Of a DNA stretch of 64,000 nucleotides, positions 1 through 8,735 are shown one piece after another (position 1 is the first letter of the stretch; each line of letters begins with the position of its first letter). Made by a program: the position numbers and the translations under genes. The notes below the pieces were generated by a model. The model had not been told where the DNA came from. It saw only the letters and a list, made by a program, of their open reading frames with translations, and searched no databases. Source of the stretch: Kribbella pratensis (GTDB lineage Bacteria > Actinomycetota > Actinomycetes > Propionibacteriales > Kribbellaceae); the NCBI RefSeq assembly GCF_004366075.1, contig NZ_SODU01000001.1:2439134-2503133 (forward strand), given 5' to 3'.

Positions 1-97
1 CAGCAGCCACGACCCCGATCGCGCGCGGACGCGGATGGCCGCACACCTGTTCACCGTCGAGGACTATCTCCTCGAGCACCGCCCGACGAGGATCTGA
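1..97 (+). CDS. GntR-family regulator with FCD domain, 3' end only
   Basis: The reading frame is open from base 2 to the TGA at 95-97 and gives about 31 residues. They contain an Asp-Pro, an Arg/Ala-rich helix and a Met-Ala-Ala-His stretch, which resembles the last helix of FCD-type GntR regulators, where a conserved metal-binding His sits. The rest of the gene lies outside the window. It ends 6 bp before the alpha-galactosidase start, so it may be the local regulator of the GH36/GH43 pair. The call rests on a short C-terminus and is tentative. Confidence 0.5.
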   Translation, partial: SSHDPDRARTRMAAHLFTVEDYLLEHRPTRI

Positions 98-103
98 GGT
101 CTT

Positions 104-2125
104 GTGAACAACCTGCTGCACTGGAGTACGCCGGAACTGGCACTGACGTTCGCCCTCGACGAAGGTCCCGTCCGGCTGGTCGCTGTCCGCGAGGCCTCGC
201 AGCCGAAGGGCGGCGAGCCTGATCCGAGCCAGCCGTTGGTGGAGGTCTCCGCCGTGGGGCACGGTCATTCCAGCAACCGTCATGCAGGCACGCTCCTCGG
301 GCGGCAGTTGCGGTACGTCCGGCACGACGAGACTTCGACCACGCTGCGCATCGTCCAGGAGGAGCCGGCCACGGGCCTCCGCGTCACCAGCGTCTTCGAA
401 GCGCGAGCCGGCGTACGCACCTGGACCGAGGCCTCGATCAGCGGATCTGGCTCTTTGGAGCTCACCTTCCTGTCGTCCCTCACGGTCGGCCTCGAGTCGA
501 TCGACGCCGAGCTGTACTCGGCCGCCAACAGCTGGATGGCCGAGAACCGGTGGTCGAAGCGGGCGGTCCGCGAGGTGCTGGCCGACATCGCCCGCGACCC
601 GCACCACCACGTCGCCAAGAGCCGCTACGCGGTGACCAGCACGAACTCGTGGTCCTCCGGAGAAGCGCTGCCCATTGGCGTTCTGGTCGACCGAAGTACG
701 CCGTACGCGCTCGGTTGGCAGATCGAGCACAACGGTCCATGGCACTACGAGGTCGGCGAGACCGAACGCGGCGGCTACCTGCTGCTGAGCGGACCGACCG
801 ATCACGAGCACCAGTGGAGCGTGGAGGTCGCCGCCGGCAAGCCGTTCACGACGGTGCCGGTTTCACTCGTTGCCGGGACCGACGTCGACAGCGTGTTCGC
901 GGCGCTCACGCGTCAGCGCCGCGCGATCCGGAACCGGCGCCCGATCGACGACCGGATGCCGGTGATCTTCAACGACTACATGAACACGTTGCTGGGCGAC
1001 CCGACGACCGGGAAGCTGCTGCCGCTGATCGACTCCGCGGCCGAGGTCGGCGCGGACTACTTCTGCATCGACGCCGGCTGGTACGCCGAAGGCGACTGGT
1101 GGAACACCGTCGGCGCCTGGCAGCCCTCGACCAGCCGTTTCCCGAACGGGCTCGGCGAGGTGATCGACCGGATCCGTCAGCGCGGCATGGTGCCCGGCCT
1201 CTGGCTCGAGCCCGAGGTGATCGGCGTCAACTCACCGATCGCCGGCGAACTCCCCGACGACGCGTTCCTCACCCGCCACGGCCGGCGCATCGCCGAGAAC
1301 GGCCGCTACCTGCTCGACCTGCGGAGCCCGGCCGCCCGCAAGCACCTCGACACGACCGTCGACCGGCTCGTCGACGAGTTCGGCGTCGGCTTCTTCAAGT
1401 TCGACAACAACACGATGACCGGGCCCGGCACCGACAAGGACGGGACGTCGCTGGGACAGGGCCTGCTCGAACACAACAGGGCGCTGCTCGACTGGCTGGA
1501 CGGTCTGCACGAACGCCATCCGGACCTGCTGATCGAGAACTGCGGCTCCGGCGCGATGCGGATGGACTACGCGATGCTGTCCCGCCTGCATCTGCAGTCG
1601 ACCTCGGACCAGGAACATCCGTTGCTCTACGCACCGATCTCCGCGGCCGCCCCTGCCGCCGTGCTGCCGGAGCAGGCCGGCAACTGGGCGTACCCGATCA
1701 CCGGCACCACCCGCGAGGAGTTCACCCTCGCACTCGTCAACGGCATCCCCGGCCGGCTCTATCTCTCGGGTCACCTCAACCGGATGACGCCGGCCGAGCT
1801 GGACCTCGTCCGGTCCGCGCTCACCGCCCATCGTGCCGTACTCGAGGATCTGGACACGCTCGTGCCCGCCTGGCCGCTGGGTCTGCCGGTATGGACCGAC
1901 GAGTGGATCGCCCTCGCACTCAACGGTCCCGAGGTCTCCTACCTCACCCTCTGGCACCGCGCCCCCGGTCCGTCCACCATCACCCTCCCGCTACCGCGCT
2001 CGACGATCACGCCGCACTTCCCCACCGACGTCGGGGACTGGACCTACGCCTGGACCGACGACGCGCTGGTCATCACCGCCAACTCCCCCGAACCCGCCGC
2101 CCGGGTCCTCCGCCTGGAAAGTTGA
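104..2125 (+). CDS. Alpha-galactosidase, GH36 family
   Basis: A 673-residue protein starting at GTG, without a signal peptide, so cytoplasmic. GH36 enzymes remove terminal alpha-1,6-galactose from raffinose-type sugars and galactomannan oligomers by a retaining mechanism. Visible hallmarks are FCIDAGWY near residue 323, GLWLEPEVIG near 366, FFKFDNN with the expected nucleophile Asp434, and ENCGSG followed by STSDQ with the expected acid/base Asp502. Length suits the compact bacterial GH36 group. It follows a GntR-type regulator and sits 10 bp before a GH43 gene, so the two glycosidases are probably co-transcribed for uptake of plant galactan or arabinan side chains. Substrate within GH36 is inferred. 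Confidence 0.9.
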   Translation: MNNLLHWSTPELALTFALDEGPVRLVAVREASQPKGGEPDPSQPLVEVSAVGHGHSSNRHAGTLLGRQLRYVRHDETSTTLRIVQEEPATGLRVTSVFEARAGVRTWTEASISGSGSLELTFLSSLTVGLESIDAELYSAANSWMAENRWSKRAVREVLADIARDPHHHVAKSRYAVTSTNSWSSGEALPIGVLVDRSTPYALGWQIEHNGPWHYEVGETERGGYLLLSGPTDHEHQWSVEVAAGKPFTTVPVSLVAGTDVDSVFAALTRQRRAIRNRRPIDDRMPVIFNDYMNTLLGDPTTGKLLPLIDSAAEVGADYFCIDAGWYAEGDWWNTVGAWQPSTSRFPNGLGEVIDRIRQRGMVPGLWLEPEVIGVNSPIAGELPDDAFLTRHGRRIAENGRYLLDLRSPAARKHLDTTVDRLVDEFGVGFFKFDNNTMTGPGTDKDGTSLGQGLLEHNRALLDWLDGLHERHPDLLIENCGSGAMRMDYAMLSRLHLQSTSDQEHPLLYAPISAAAPAAVLPEQAGNWAYPITGTTREEFTLALVNGIPGRLYLSGHLNRMTPAELDLVRSALTAHRAVLEDLDTLVPAWPLGLPVWTDEWIALALNGPEVSYLTLWHRAPGPSTITLPLPRSTITPHFPTDVGDWTYAWTDDALVITANSPEPAARVLRLES

Positions 2126-2135
2126 ACTCCCCTCC

Positions 2136-3080
2136 ATGACATCCCACTACGCGGGCTACCTGTACGCACATTTCAAGCGCGAGTCCGTCCACGGTGAGCA
2201 GATCTACTTCGCCTTGAGCGACGGCAACGACCCGCTGCACTTCAACGACCTCAATGGTGGCGAACCGGTCCTGCGCTCCACCCTGGGTGAAGGCGGCGTC
2301 CGCGATCCGCACATCGTCCGATCTCCGGAAGGCGACCGGTTCTACCTGGTCGCCACCGACCTGCGCCTCTACTCCAGCCGCGACTGGGACCGTCACCAGC
2401 GCCAAGGCAGCCGCTCGATCATGGTCTGGGAGTCAGCGGATCTCGTGAACTGGGGACCGGGCCGGCTGGTCGAGGTCGCACCGCCCGAGGCCGGGAACAC
2501 CTGGGCCCCGGAGGCGGTCTGGGACCCCGAACAGCAGGCGTACGTCGTGCACTGGTCCTCCACGCTCTACGACAACGCCGCCCACGAGGGTGAGAGCTAC
2601 AACCGCATCATGTACGCGACCACGCGCGACTTCCGCGACTTCTCCGAGCCGCGCGTCTGGATCGACCGGGGATGGCACACGATCGATGCCACGGTGATCG
2701 GCCACGACGGCGTGTACTACCGCTTCCTGAAGGACGAACGCAGCCGCACCGGCGACGCGCCGCTCGGCAAGTCGATCTTCTCCGAGACCTCGACGTCACT
2801 GATGGCCGCGGAGTGGAAGCCGCTGGCCGAAGGCATCGGCCTGGGCACGGTCGGCCAAGGCGAGGGCCCGCTGGTGTACAAGTCGAACACCGAGAACAAG
2901 TGGTATCTCTGGATCGACGAATTCACCGCGGAGCACCGGTACGTCCCCTTCGAGACGACCGACCTCGCCGGCGGCGAATGGATGCCCTCGAAGGACTACC
3001 GGCTGCCGAAAGACCCTTGCCACGGCGTCGTACTTCCGGTGACCGCCGAAGAATACGAGCGCCTCGAGCGGCGGTACTGA
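2136..3080 (+). CDS. GH43-type glycosidase (arabinosidase/xylosidase-like)
   Basis: A 314-residue protein with no signal peptide. I chose the ATG at 2136, 10 bp after the upstream stop; the frame is open far upstream but only as a shadow of the GH36 gene. The fold looks like a five-bladed beta-propeller, with blade-like repeats such as VRDPHIVRSPEG, NTWAPEAVWD and TIDATVIGHDG. GQGEGPLVYK resembles the GH43 segment carrying the catalytic Glu (AEGP in relatives). It probably trims arabinose or xylose from oligosaccharides imported alongside the substrate of the alpha-galactosidase. It could instead belong to a GH43-like clan family with a different sugar specificity. Confidence 0.7.
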   Translation: MTSHYAGYLYAHFKRESVHGEQIYFALSDGNDPLHFNDLNGGEPVLRSTLGEGGVRDPHIVRSPEGDRFYLVATDLRLYSSRDWDRHQRQGSRSIMVWESADLVNWGPGRLVEVAPPEAGNTWAPEAVWDPEQQAYVVHWSSTLYDNAAHEGESYNRIMYATTRDFRDFSEPRVWIDRGWHTIDATVIGHDGVYYRFLKDERSRTGDAPLGKSIFSETSTSLMAAEWKPLAEGIGLGTVGQGEGPLVYKSNTENKWYLWIDEFTAEHRYVPFETTDLAGGEWMPSKDYRLPKDPCHGVVLPVTAEEYERLERRY

Positions 3081-3404
3081 CTAGCGGCCGACGGCCTTCG
3101 CGAGCTGGGCCTTCGTCATGGTCGAGCGGCCCTTGATGTTCTTCTGCTTGGCCTCGTTGTAGAGCTGTTCCTTCGTACGGCCCTTCGAACCGCTGTGCGA
3201 ACGCAGGCCGCCGCGGCGTCCGGACGAGATGTCATGGGTGGAGGAACGGCTCGACTCCTTCGCCTCGCCGGCCCGGGCGCGCTCCTTGTTCACGGTCCGC
3301 GCCGCGATCTCCTCGGCGACGTCCTCGCTCCGGCCACGCTTCTCCAGGCCTTCCTTGATGTGCTCGTACTGCCGTTCCCGCTTCCGATTCGATCCTGCAG
3401 GCAT
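3081..3404 (-). CDS. Small basic Rho-N-like protein ('plasmid stabilization protein' family)
   Basis: 107 highly charged residues. The N-terminal half (KRERQYEHIKEG, RGRSEDVAEEIAARTVNKERAR) matches a small actinobacterial family often labelled plasmid stabilization protein. The C-terminus (TKEQLYNEAKQKNIKGRS) resembles the helix-extension-helix of Rho N-terminal/SAP-like nucleic-acid binding domains. The start at 3404 is favoured over the ATG at 3425 because GGAAGGAG lies 8 bp before it. A general-stress-type promoter, GGTT-N15-GGGTAC, is positioned just upstream. Despite the family label nothing here suggests a plasmid; function is unknown, and DNA or RNA binding under stress is an inference. 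Confidence 0.75.
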   Translation of the reverse strand: MPAGSNRKRERQYEHIKEGLEKRGRSEDVAEEIAARTVNKERARAGEAKESSRSSTHDISSGRRGGLRSHSGSKGRTKEQLYNEAKQKNIKGRSTMTKAQLAKAVGR

Positions 3405-3433
3405 GTCCGTCACTCCTTCCATCACCCCTCCCG

Positions 3434-3458
3434 GTACCCCGACCTCCCAGCCACAACC
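3434..3458 (-). promoter_or_regulatory. Putative general-stress (SigB-like) promoter
   Basis: On the minus strand GGTT (3455-3458) is followed by a 15-bp spacer and GGGTAC (3434-3439). This fits the GNNT-N14-16-GGGTAY pattern I recall for Streptomyces SigB-type stress sigma factors. The predicted start of transcription is about 20 bp before the ATG at 3404, leaving room for the GGAAGGAG ribosome site. Motifs of this type also occur by chance in GC-rich DNA. Confidence 0.45.
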
Positions 3459-3482
3459 AAGCCGTGGACAGTTCGTTCGAGG

Positions 3483-6400
3483 TCACGTTGCCGGGTAGGC
3501 CTCGAGCTCGTAGAGGGAGTAGCCGTACTTCGTGGCGCGGTGGATACCCTGGACGCGGACATAGCGCGCGGTGGCGTCGAGCCAGAGCGTGTCGGTTCCG
3601 CCGTCGCCGTCGGTCACCTCAGTCGCGGTCGTCCAGGTGCTCCCGTCGTCCGAGACCTGCACCTGGTACGCCGAGCCGTACGCCGCCTCCCACCGCAGCA
3701 CCAGCTTGCCGAGGCGCGTCGACGTACCGAGGTCGACCTGGAGCCACGAAGCGTCGTCGTATCCGGACGCCCAGCGCGTGGCGGTGTCTCCGTCGACCGC
3801 GAGATCGGCTGTGAACGATGTACCGGGTTCGATGCTTGAGGCAACAGCCGGGCGATCGAGCGCCACGTTGGCGGCACCGGTGCGAGGACGTACGGCGACG
3901 CGCAGTACGGCGTCGAAGGTGGTCGCGCCGGAGGTGAAGGTCACCGGAATGTCCACGTCTGCCAGCGCGGCGTCGGCGGGAGGCGTGACCTTGACGGTGA
4001 TCGACTGGGTGAATCCGCGCTTGATGGTGACCGTCGTACTGGCCGGGTCGACGGTCCATCCGGCCGGCGGGGCGACGCGCAGTGTGCCGGTGACGTCGGC
4101 GCCGCGTTCGGCGGAGATGTCGACCACGAAGCTCGACGCCGTACCGCGGACCACGTCGGTCCGGTCCGCGTCGACGTGTAGACCCGCGAGCGGCGTGTCG
4201 CTCCACAGTGGCACGATCTCGGCCACGGCCGGCTTGCCGCTCTTCCACACCAGCCGCACAGCCTCGGCGCGAAGGTCGTTCGCAGGCACCTCGGCGTACG
4301 CCGATGACACGGAGCCGATGCGCTGCCACGCTCCCCCGACCTGGACCTCCACGTCCGCCGACCCCACGTTCGAAGACTGCTGGAGAATCGTGAGTCCCGC
4401 CAGCTCCCTCGGCGCCGACAGGCCGACGGTCAACGCATCTCCGGCGGCGGGCGCCGCGACCGGCACATAGGCGGTCTCCAGGTTTCCGTCCACCGCACGC
4501 TGGTACGACGATCCCGGCGCGGGCGCCGGCGTACCAGAGGCTGTCAGTGTCGTCTTCCGCCCGCCGATCGTCCCCACCGAGAACTCTCGTACCACCACCC
4601 AGAAGCCGGTCGCGGACAAGGACCGGTACCGCACATAACGCGCGGTCGTGCCGGCCGGCGCCGTGGCCCGAACCTCGGCCGTGGTCGCACGGGTCAGTTC
4701 GGTCCAGCGCGTTCCGTCGAGCGAGTACTCCAGCACGCCCGACTGGATGTAGTCGTTCGGGCTGGACGCCTTACCCATCAGCAGTTCGATCGCGCCGATC
4801 GACGCCGGTTCGCCGAGATCGACCCGGACCTCGGAGCCCTGATCGGGAGCGCCGTTGCTCCAGAAGAACGTGTTCGGGTCTCCGTCGACCATCCGCGCCG
4901 GCACGTTGTCCTGGTAGGTCCCCAGGTTCGTCGTCGCGGTGCGACCCGGCTGTACGCCGAGCCAGCGGTCGTGGACCCGGGCGGTCTCGGCGATCAGCTC
5001 GTCGACGACCCGTTCGCCGATCCGCGGATAGGTACCGCTGTGCGGCAGCCGGCTGTCCCGGATCGCTTTGGCCTCGGTGACGAGGCCGCTCAGCTGCTGC
5101 CGTGCGGTCCAGGCCGTCGCTCCGTCGCCGGCGTCCAGTGCCGCGAGCAGATCGAGGGCGCGACCCATCGCCTGTCCCCACAGCTCCGTTGCCTTGAGCC
5201 ACGATTCCGCCTCGTCCGCGAACGCCGGATCGACAACACCCGACCGGATCGTCGCCGGTGCAGCGGTGATGGCGCTCACCCGCGGCCGCAGTCCGGCGAT
5301 CGCCTGGGCGCGTTGCCCGGACCGCCACAGCTGCCAGAACTGCTCGACCGCGGCACCGAACACCGGCGCACTCTCCGGATGCAGAGTCCCGTCGTACGTG
5401 TTCAGATCCGCGAACACCTGCAAGGCCGCGGCCGTCGCCGGATTGCCGCCGGCCCGCTCGGCCAGCGCGCGGCGCCAGGACGCCTGCTCGTCGTACTTCG
5501 CCGGGTTCCAGCCGAGCTCGGCGAAGGAGTACAACGCGATCTTGCTGACCGCCGCCTGGTTCATCGGGTTCGAGATGATGCCGGCGACGTGATCGGCGAT
5601 CGCGGGCTCCCGGCCGCTGTACGGCGCGAGCAGCAGCCGGCCGGCGGCGTAGTCGTTGACCGGGTAGTTGTCCCAGATCAGGATGTCGTGGCCGAACACG
5701 GCCTTCGCCTGAGCCGCCTGAGCCGCCGTGATGGTCCGCGGCACCACCCCGATCCCGGTCCAGTGCACGACCACGTCGGAGTCGAGCAGCTCCCGCAAAG
5801 CCTTCTTGTACGGCGTTTCGCTGACGTTGTAGTACTCCGTCGGCACCATCTGCAGCGGCGCGACATCCGCCTTGGTCTCCACCCATTCGCGCTGCACCCG
5901 GTTGAGCAGATCGCTCTGCGCCCGGCCCGCGGCGCCTCCGCCCGTGCCGTACTTCGCCTTGTCCGCGTCGCAGTGCCAGGAGTTGTAGTCGATGTCGTCG
6001 AGCGGCACGTTGAACGATCGGGCGCCCACGTCGTACAGCGCCTGGAACTTCGCGATCAGGGCCTGGAAGTCGGCGTCCGAGGTGTAGCAGATCGACAGGC
6101 CCGGCGAGAGCGCGAAGGTGAAGTCCACCTTGTTCTGGCGCGCGCGGGTGACGAGCTCGGCGAGTTGGGCGAGCTTGTCGGCCGGGTACGGGTCGCGCCA
6201 CTGCTCCCGGTGGTACGGGTCGTCCTTCGGCGCGTACTCGTAGGTGTTCATGCGATGGTCGCCGAGGTAGCTGAGCTCGTCCAGCCGGTCCGCGTGCGAC
6301 CAGGGCGTGCCGTAGAAGCCCTCGATCGCACCGCGGTAGCGCATCGTCGGCCAGTCCCGGATCGCGACGCCGGGCATCCAGTCGCGCCCGGGGCGGGCCT

Positions 6401-6869
6401 GGATCAGCTGGGCCAGGGACTGCGCCGCGTAGTACGTGCCGTCGGAGTCGACGCCGTCGAGCACCACGTGACCGCGATCGTGGCTGTCACGTCCGGCGGC
6501 GAGGACATATCCCTCGGCGGGCAAACCCGTGCTGTCCGGAACGTGCAGGGCGCGGAGCGTCGACGCGTCCCGGCCCAGCCAGATGGTCATCGGCGTACCG
6601 GGGTCGCTGCCGTTCGTGGTCCGGATGGTCGTCACGCCGGCGCGGTTCAGTGCCTGGCGTACGACGCGCTCGGCATCCGCATCGGTGCGCGCGGTGCGAA
6701 CCAGTCCGACAACCGGGGCGAGCGGGAAGCCGTCAGCACGTTGCACGAGTTGCTGCGGCTCGGGTGAGACCGCGGCAACCGCGGGATCGGTCGCGCCGGC
6801 GTACTGCGGCAGAAGTGCGAGCGGGGCAATCAGGGCGAACACACAGACAGCAGACCGGAGCAGGCGCAT
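3483..6869 (-). CDS. Secreted GH84 beta-N-acetylglucosaminidase with C-terminal carbohydrate-binding modules
   Basis: A 1128-residue exported protein with signal peptide residues 1-26 ending AGA. Residues about 30-170 form the GH20b-like N-terminal domain. Residues about 175-480 are the GH84 barrel, with RGAIEGFYGTPW and PLDDID, whose paired Asp291/Asp292 match the catalytic Asp pair of O-GlcNAcase/NagJ enzymes acting through the substrate acetamido group. After a helical region come an F5/8-type (CBM32-like) domain near 640-770, a second galactose-binding-like segment, a NEW3-type Ig domain (ADVTGTLRVAPPAGWTVDP) near 890-990, and a terminal F5/8 domain. GAGGAGACTCG precedes the ATG. It likely removes GlcNAc from glycoproteins or cell-wall or chitin-derived glycans outside the cell. 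Hyaluronidase annotation is possible but less likely. Confidence 0.9.
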   Translation of the reverse strand: MRLLRSAVCVFALIAPLALLPQYAGATDPAVAAVSPEPQQLVQRADGFPLAPVVGLVRTARTDADAERVVRQALNRAGVTTIRTTNGSDPGTPMTIWLGRDASTLRALHVPDSTGLPAEGYVLAAGRDSHDRGHVVLDGVDSDGTYYAAQSLAQLIQARPGRDWMPGVAIRDWPTMRYRGAIEGFYGTPWSHADRLDELSYLGDHRMNTYEYAPKDDPYHREQWRDPYPADKLAQLAELVTRARQNKVDFTFALSPGLSICYTSDADFQALIAKFQALYDVGARSFNVPLDDIDYNSWHCDADKAKYGTGGGAAGRAQSDLLNRVQREWVETKADVAPLQMVPTEYYNVSETPYKKALRELLDSDVVVHWTGIGVVPRTITAAQAAQAKAVFGHDILIWDNYPVNDYAAGRLLLAPYSGREPAIADHVAGIISNPMNQAAVSKIALYSFAELGWNPAKYDEQASWRRALAERAGGNPATAAALQVFADLNTYDGTLHPESAPVFGAAVEQFWQLWRSGQRAQAIAGLRPRVSAITAAPATIRSGVVDPAFADEAESWLKATELWGQAMGRALDLLAALDAGDGATAWTARQQLSGLVTEAKAIRDSRLPHSGTYPRIGERVVDELIAETARVHDRWLGVQPGRTATTNLGTYQDNVPARMVDGDPNTFFWSNGAPDQGSEVRVDLGEPASIGAIELLMGKASSPNDYIQSGVLEYSLDGTRWTELTRATTAEVRATAPAGTTARYVRYRSLSATGFWVVVREFSVGTIGGRKTTLTASGTPAPAPGSSYQRAVDGNLETAYVPVAAPAAGDALTVGLSAPRELAGLTILQQSSNVGSADVEVQVGGAWQRIGSVSSAYAEVPANDLRAEAVRLVWKSGKPAVAEIVPLWSDTPLAGLHVDADRTDVVRGTASSFVVDISAERGADVTGTLRVAPPAGWTVDPASTTVTIKRGFTQSITVKVTPPADAALADVDIPVTFTSGATTFDAVLRVAVRPRTGAANVALDRPAVASSIEPGTSFTADLAVDGDTATRWASGYDDASWLQVDLGTSTRLGKLVLRWEAAYGSAYQVQVSDDGSTWTTATEVTDGDGGTDTLWLDATARYVRVQGIHRATKYGYSLYELEAYPAT

Positions 6870-6900
6870 CGAGTCTCCTCGGGCATGGGCGGGTGCAGCC

Positions 6901-6930
6901 AGTTAGCCAGTGCGCATAAGTGCACGTCAA
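6901..6930 (-). promoter_or_regulatory. Putative housekeeping promoter of the GH84 gene
   Basis: Reading the minus strand, TTGACG (6925-6930) is followed by an 18-bp spacer and CTAACT (6901-6906), about 32 bp before the GH84 start at 6869. The spacer contains an imperfect palindrome (GTGC..GCAC) that could be an operator. Weak -10 match, so only tentative. Confidence 0.35.
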
Positions 6931-6961
6931 GTACTCGGCCCAGGCAGATTCAGACATATCT

Positions 6962-7828
6962 ATGATGGATGAAGTGGATCGGTTCACGGAGCATCGGGGG
7001 TTGTTGTACGCCGTTGCGTACCGGTTGCTCGGGAGCGTGGCCGATGCGCAGGACGTCGTGCAGGATGCCTGGCTGCGGTGGAGCCGGGTCGATGCCGACT
7101 CCGTCGACGACGCCGAGGGCTATCTGGTTCGCGTCACGACGCGGCTGGCGATCGATCGGCTACGGAGCGCCGCAGTACGGCGGGAGTCGTACGTCGGGCC
7201 GTGGCTGCCCGAACCCATGCTCACCACCCCCGACACGGCCGATCACGTCGTACGAGCCGACGACGTGTCGACCGCCGTACTGCTCGTGCTGGAAGCCCTC
7301 TCGCCCACCGAACGCGCCGTCTTCGTACTGAACGAGGCGTTCGGGTACAGCTACACGGACATCGCCGGCATCCTCGGCCGCCAGGTCGCCGACGTACGTC
7401 AGCTCGCACACCGCGCACGCAAGGCTGTCGCGGCCCGCCGCCGTCGCTACGACACCGACCGTACGACGCAGCGCGAGGTCACCGAACGCTTTCTCGCCGC
7501 CTGCCTGGACGGCGACGTGGAGACCTTGATGGCGGTCCTCGCGCCGGACGTCACCCTGCTCAGCGACGGCGGCGGACTCACCGGCGCCCCGCGCAAACCC
7601 ATCTACGGACCGCTGTACGTCGCACGCGCGTTCGTCGTCCTGTACGAACGCCGGCCGGCCGGCACGCAACTGAAACTCGCGGAGCTCAACGGTGCACCCG
7701 GCATCGTCATCCAGTCCGACGACGGACCGGTCCTCGCGATCACGCTCCATCTCGTCGACGGCGCCGTACAAGCCCTCCAAGTGGTCAGCAATCCGGCGAA
7801 ACTCACCGGCCTGTCACATTCCGCGTAG
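6962..7828 (+). CDS. sigJ: ECF41-type RNA polymerase sigma factor (SigJ-like)
   Basis: 288 residues counted from the first ATG of a double ATG at 6962/6965; no clear ribosome site is seen, so the exact start is uncertain. Residues about 6-75 are sigma region 2 (EHRGLLYAVAYRLLGSVADAQ) and about 115-165 are region 4. A SnoaL-like C-terminal domain follows. Three marks of group ECF41 are present: the linker motif WLPEP, DGGG in the C-terminal domain, and the near-terminal NPAKL (NPDKL in relatives). In that group the fused C-terminal domain controls the sigma factor and replaces an anti-sigma. The next gene has an ECF41-type promoter and is its likely target. Confidence 0.85.
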   Translation: MMDEVDRFTEHRGLLYAVAYRLLGSVADAQDVVQDAWLRWSRVDADSVDDAEGYLVRVTTRLAIDRLRSAAVRRESYVGPWLPEPMLTTPDTADHVVRADDVSTAVLLVLEALSPTERAVFVLNEAFGYSYTDIAGILGRQVADVRQLAHRARKAVAARRRRYDTDRTTQREVTERFLAACLDGDVETLMAVLAPDVTLLSDGGGLTGAPRKPIYGPLYVARAFVVLYERRPAGTQLKLAELNGAPGIVIQSDDGPVLAITLHLVDGAVQALQVVSNPAKLTGLSHSA

Positions 7829-7838
7829 CTGTCTCGTC
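7812..7838 (+). promoter_or_regulatory. ECF41-type promoter, TGTCACA-N16-CGTC
   Basis: TGTCACA (7812-7818) and CGTC (7835-7838) are separated by 16 bp. This agrees with the promoter I recall for group ECF41 sigma factors. It overlaps the 3' end of the sigma gene itself and lies 37 bp before the GTG start of the DoxX-like gene, so the sigma factor probably drives its neighbour. Confidence 0.6.
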
Positions 7839-7874
7839 CGTGAGGCGCCCATCGCCCCACGGATCGGAGACCTC

Positions 7875-8222
7875 GTGTACGCCGCTTACCTCGCCACCAC
7901 CCTCCTGGCCGCCGCGCTCACCGGCAGCGCGGCGGTCGCGAACCTCATCGGCCACGACTACCCGAAGGCCCAGGCCGACAAGGTCCACGTCGACCACAAA
8001 TGGATCCTGCCCTTCGGCCTCCTCCTCGGCGCCGGTTCGCTCGGCCTCCTGGCCGGCCTCGCCGTACCGCCACTAGGAGTCCTGGCCGCCACAGGCCTCG
8101 TCCTCTACTTCCTCATCGCCCTGACCGCCCACCTCCGGGTCCACGACCACAACCTCGCCCCGTGGGCCCTGTACTTCACAACCTGCGCAGCCGCCCTCAT
8201 CACAACCGTCGCCTACCACTGA
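7875..8222 (+). CDS. DoxX-like four-helix membrane protein
   Basis: 115 residues starting at GTG; the open frame further upstream is a shadow of the sigma gene. Four hydrophobic segments (about 3-24, 41-62, 66-86, 96-113) with the HKWILPFGLLLGAGSLGLLAG pattern point to the DoxX-like family of small inner-membrane proteins, often next to ECF41 sigma factors and linked to redox stress. The ECF41-type promoter directly upstream supports control by the preceding sigma factor. The biochemical role is not known. Its last 23 bp overlap the convergent gene that follows. Confidence 0.7.
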   Translation: MYAAYLATTLLAAALTGSAAVANLIGHDYPKAQADKVHVDHKWILPFGLLLGAGSLGLLAGLAVPPLGVLAATGLVLYFLIALTAHLRVHDHNLAPWALYFTTCAAALITTVAYH

Positions 8223-8604
8223 AGGCCCGCCACAGGTTGGCGATCGACCCGACCAGCCCGACGGCCAGACCGGAGCCGAATCCGATCATCATCGCGATGC
8301 CGATGTGGTTGACAGCCAGGCCTTCGGTCCACATCAACTGGTGGACGATCACCAGCGATACGCCGTACGAAGCCCCGACCACCAGGAAGTCCAGGAACGG
8401 ACGGCGACTCCGGCGCGCGATCGCCACGACCAACCAGACCGCGAAGGGCAGCAGCGCGAGGCAGTAGTAGAGCAGCCCGCTCTCTGGCGCAACGACATCC
8501 AGGTCGGACAGAACCGTCCGCGGGAGCCCGAGCGCAACCAACACAAGCACCAGCCACACCGACATGTCCGTGCCCGGAAATCTACGGCTGCCCTGCTGAT
8601 TCAT
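8200..8604 (-). CDS. Hypothetical membrane protein, four segments
   Basis: 134 residues. The ATG at 8604 is chosen because GGAAGGGAG lies just upstream, whereas the longer frame from 8655 has none. Hydrophobic stretches at about 14-30, 41-60, 70-90 and 100-120 suggest four membrane helices, ending in a basic tail SGRRRL. No motif known to me. It overlaps the convergent DoxX-like gene by 23 bp, which leaves no room for a terminator between them. Function unknown. Confidence 0.65.
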   Translation of the reverse strand: MNQQGSRRFPGTDMSVWLVLVLVALGLPRTVLSDLDVVAPESGLLYYCLALLPFAVWLVVAIARRSRRPFLDFLVVGASYGVSLVIVHQLMWTEGLAVNHIGIAMMIGFGSGLAVGLVGSIANLWRAFSGRRRL

Positions 8605-8640
8605 GATTCTCCCTTCCTCTGTCCAAGAGTCGGGGACACC

Positions 8641-8654
8641 TGTGCGGCCGCACA
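8641..8654. promoter_or_regulatory. 14-bp perfect palindrome in divergent promoter region
   Basis: TGTGCGGCCGCACA reads identically on both strands. It lies between the divergent membrane protein gene (start 8604) and the ROK gene (start 8736). It could be an operator for either; no regulator can be assigned. Confidence 0.35.
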
Positions 8655-8671
8655 TCAGCCGCCCGGCGACA

Positions 8672-8701
8672 CTCGACGTACACCAGTCGGCGTACGTCGA
8701 G
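8672..8701. promoter_or_regulatory. Inverted repeat, likely ROK operator
   Basis: CTCGACGTAC (8672-8681) and its exact complement GTACGTCGAG (8692-8701) are separated by 10 bp, placing the half-site centres two helical turns apart. It ends 34 bp before the ROK gene, a natural place for autoregulation by that protein. Confidence 0.5.
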
Positions 8702-8735
8702 CGCGCGACCGGAATCGGTTTAGGCTGGGGCGATC

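Noticed and set aside
550..2139. Long open frames antisense to or shifted from real genes (for example 550-2139, 4771-6201, 13425-14402, 29872-31071)
   Set aside because: They are Arg/Pro-rich translations of GC-rich codons in a wrong frame and each lies within a gene with clear family motifs.
3081..3404. Plasmid origin or maintenance locus suggested by the family name
   Set aside because: No replication, partition or toxin genes nearby; the label is historical.
6962..7828. An anti-sigma factor next to the ECF41 sigma gene
   Set aside because: The neighbour is a DoxX-like protein without zinc anti-sigma motif; ECF41 proteins carry their own regulatory domain.
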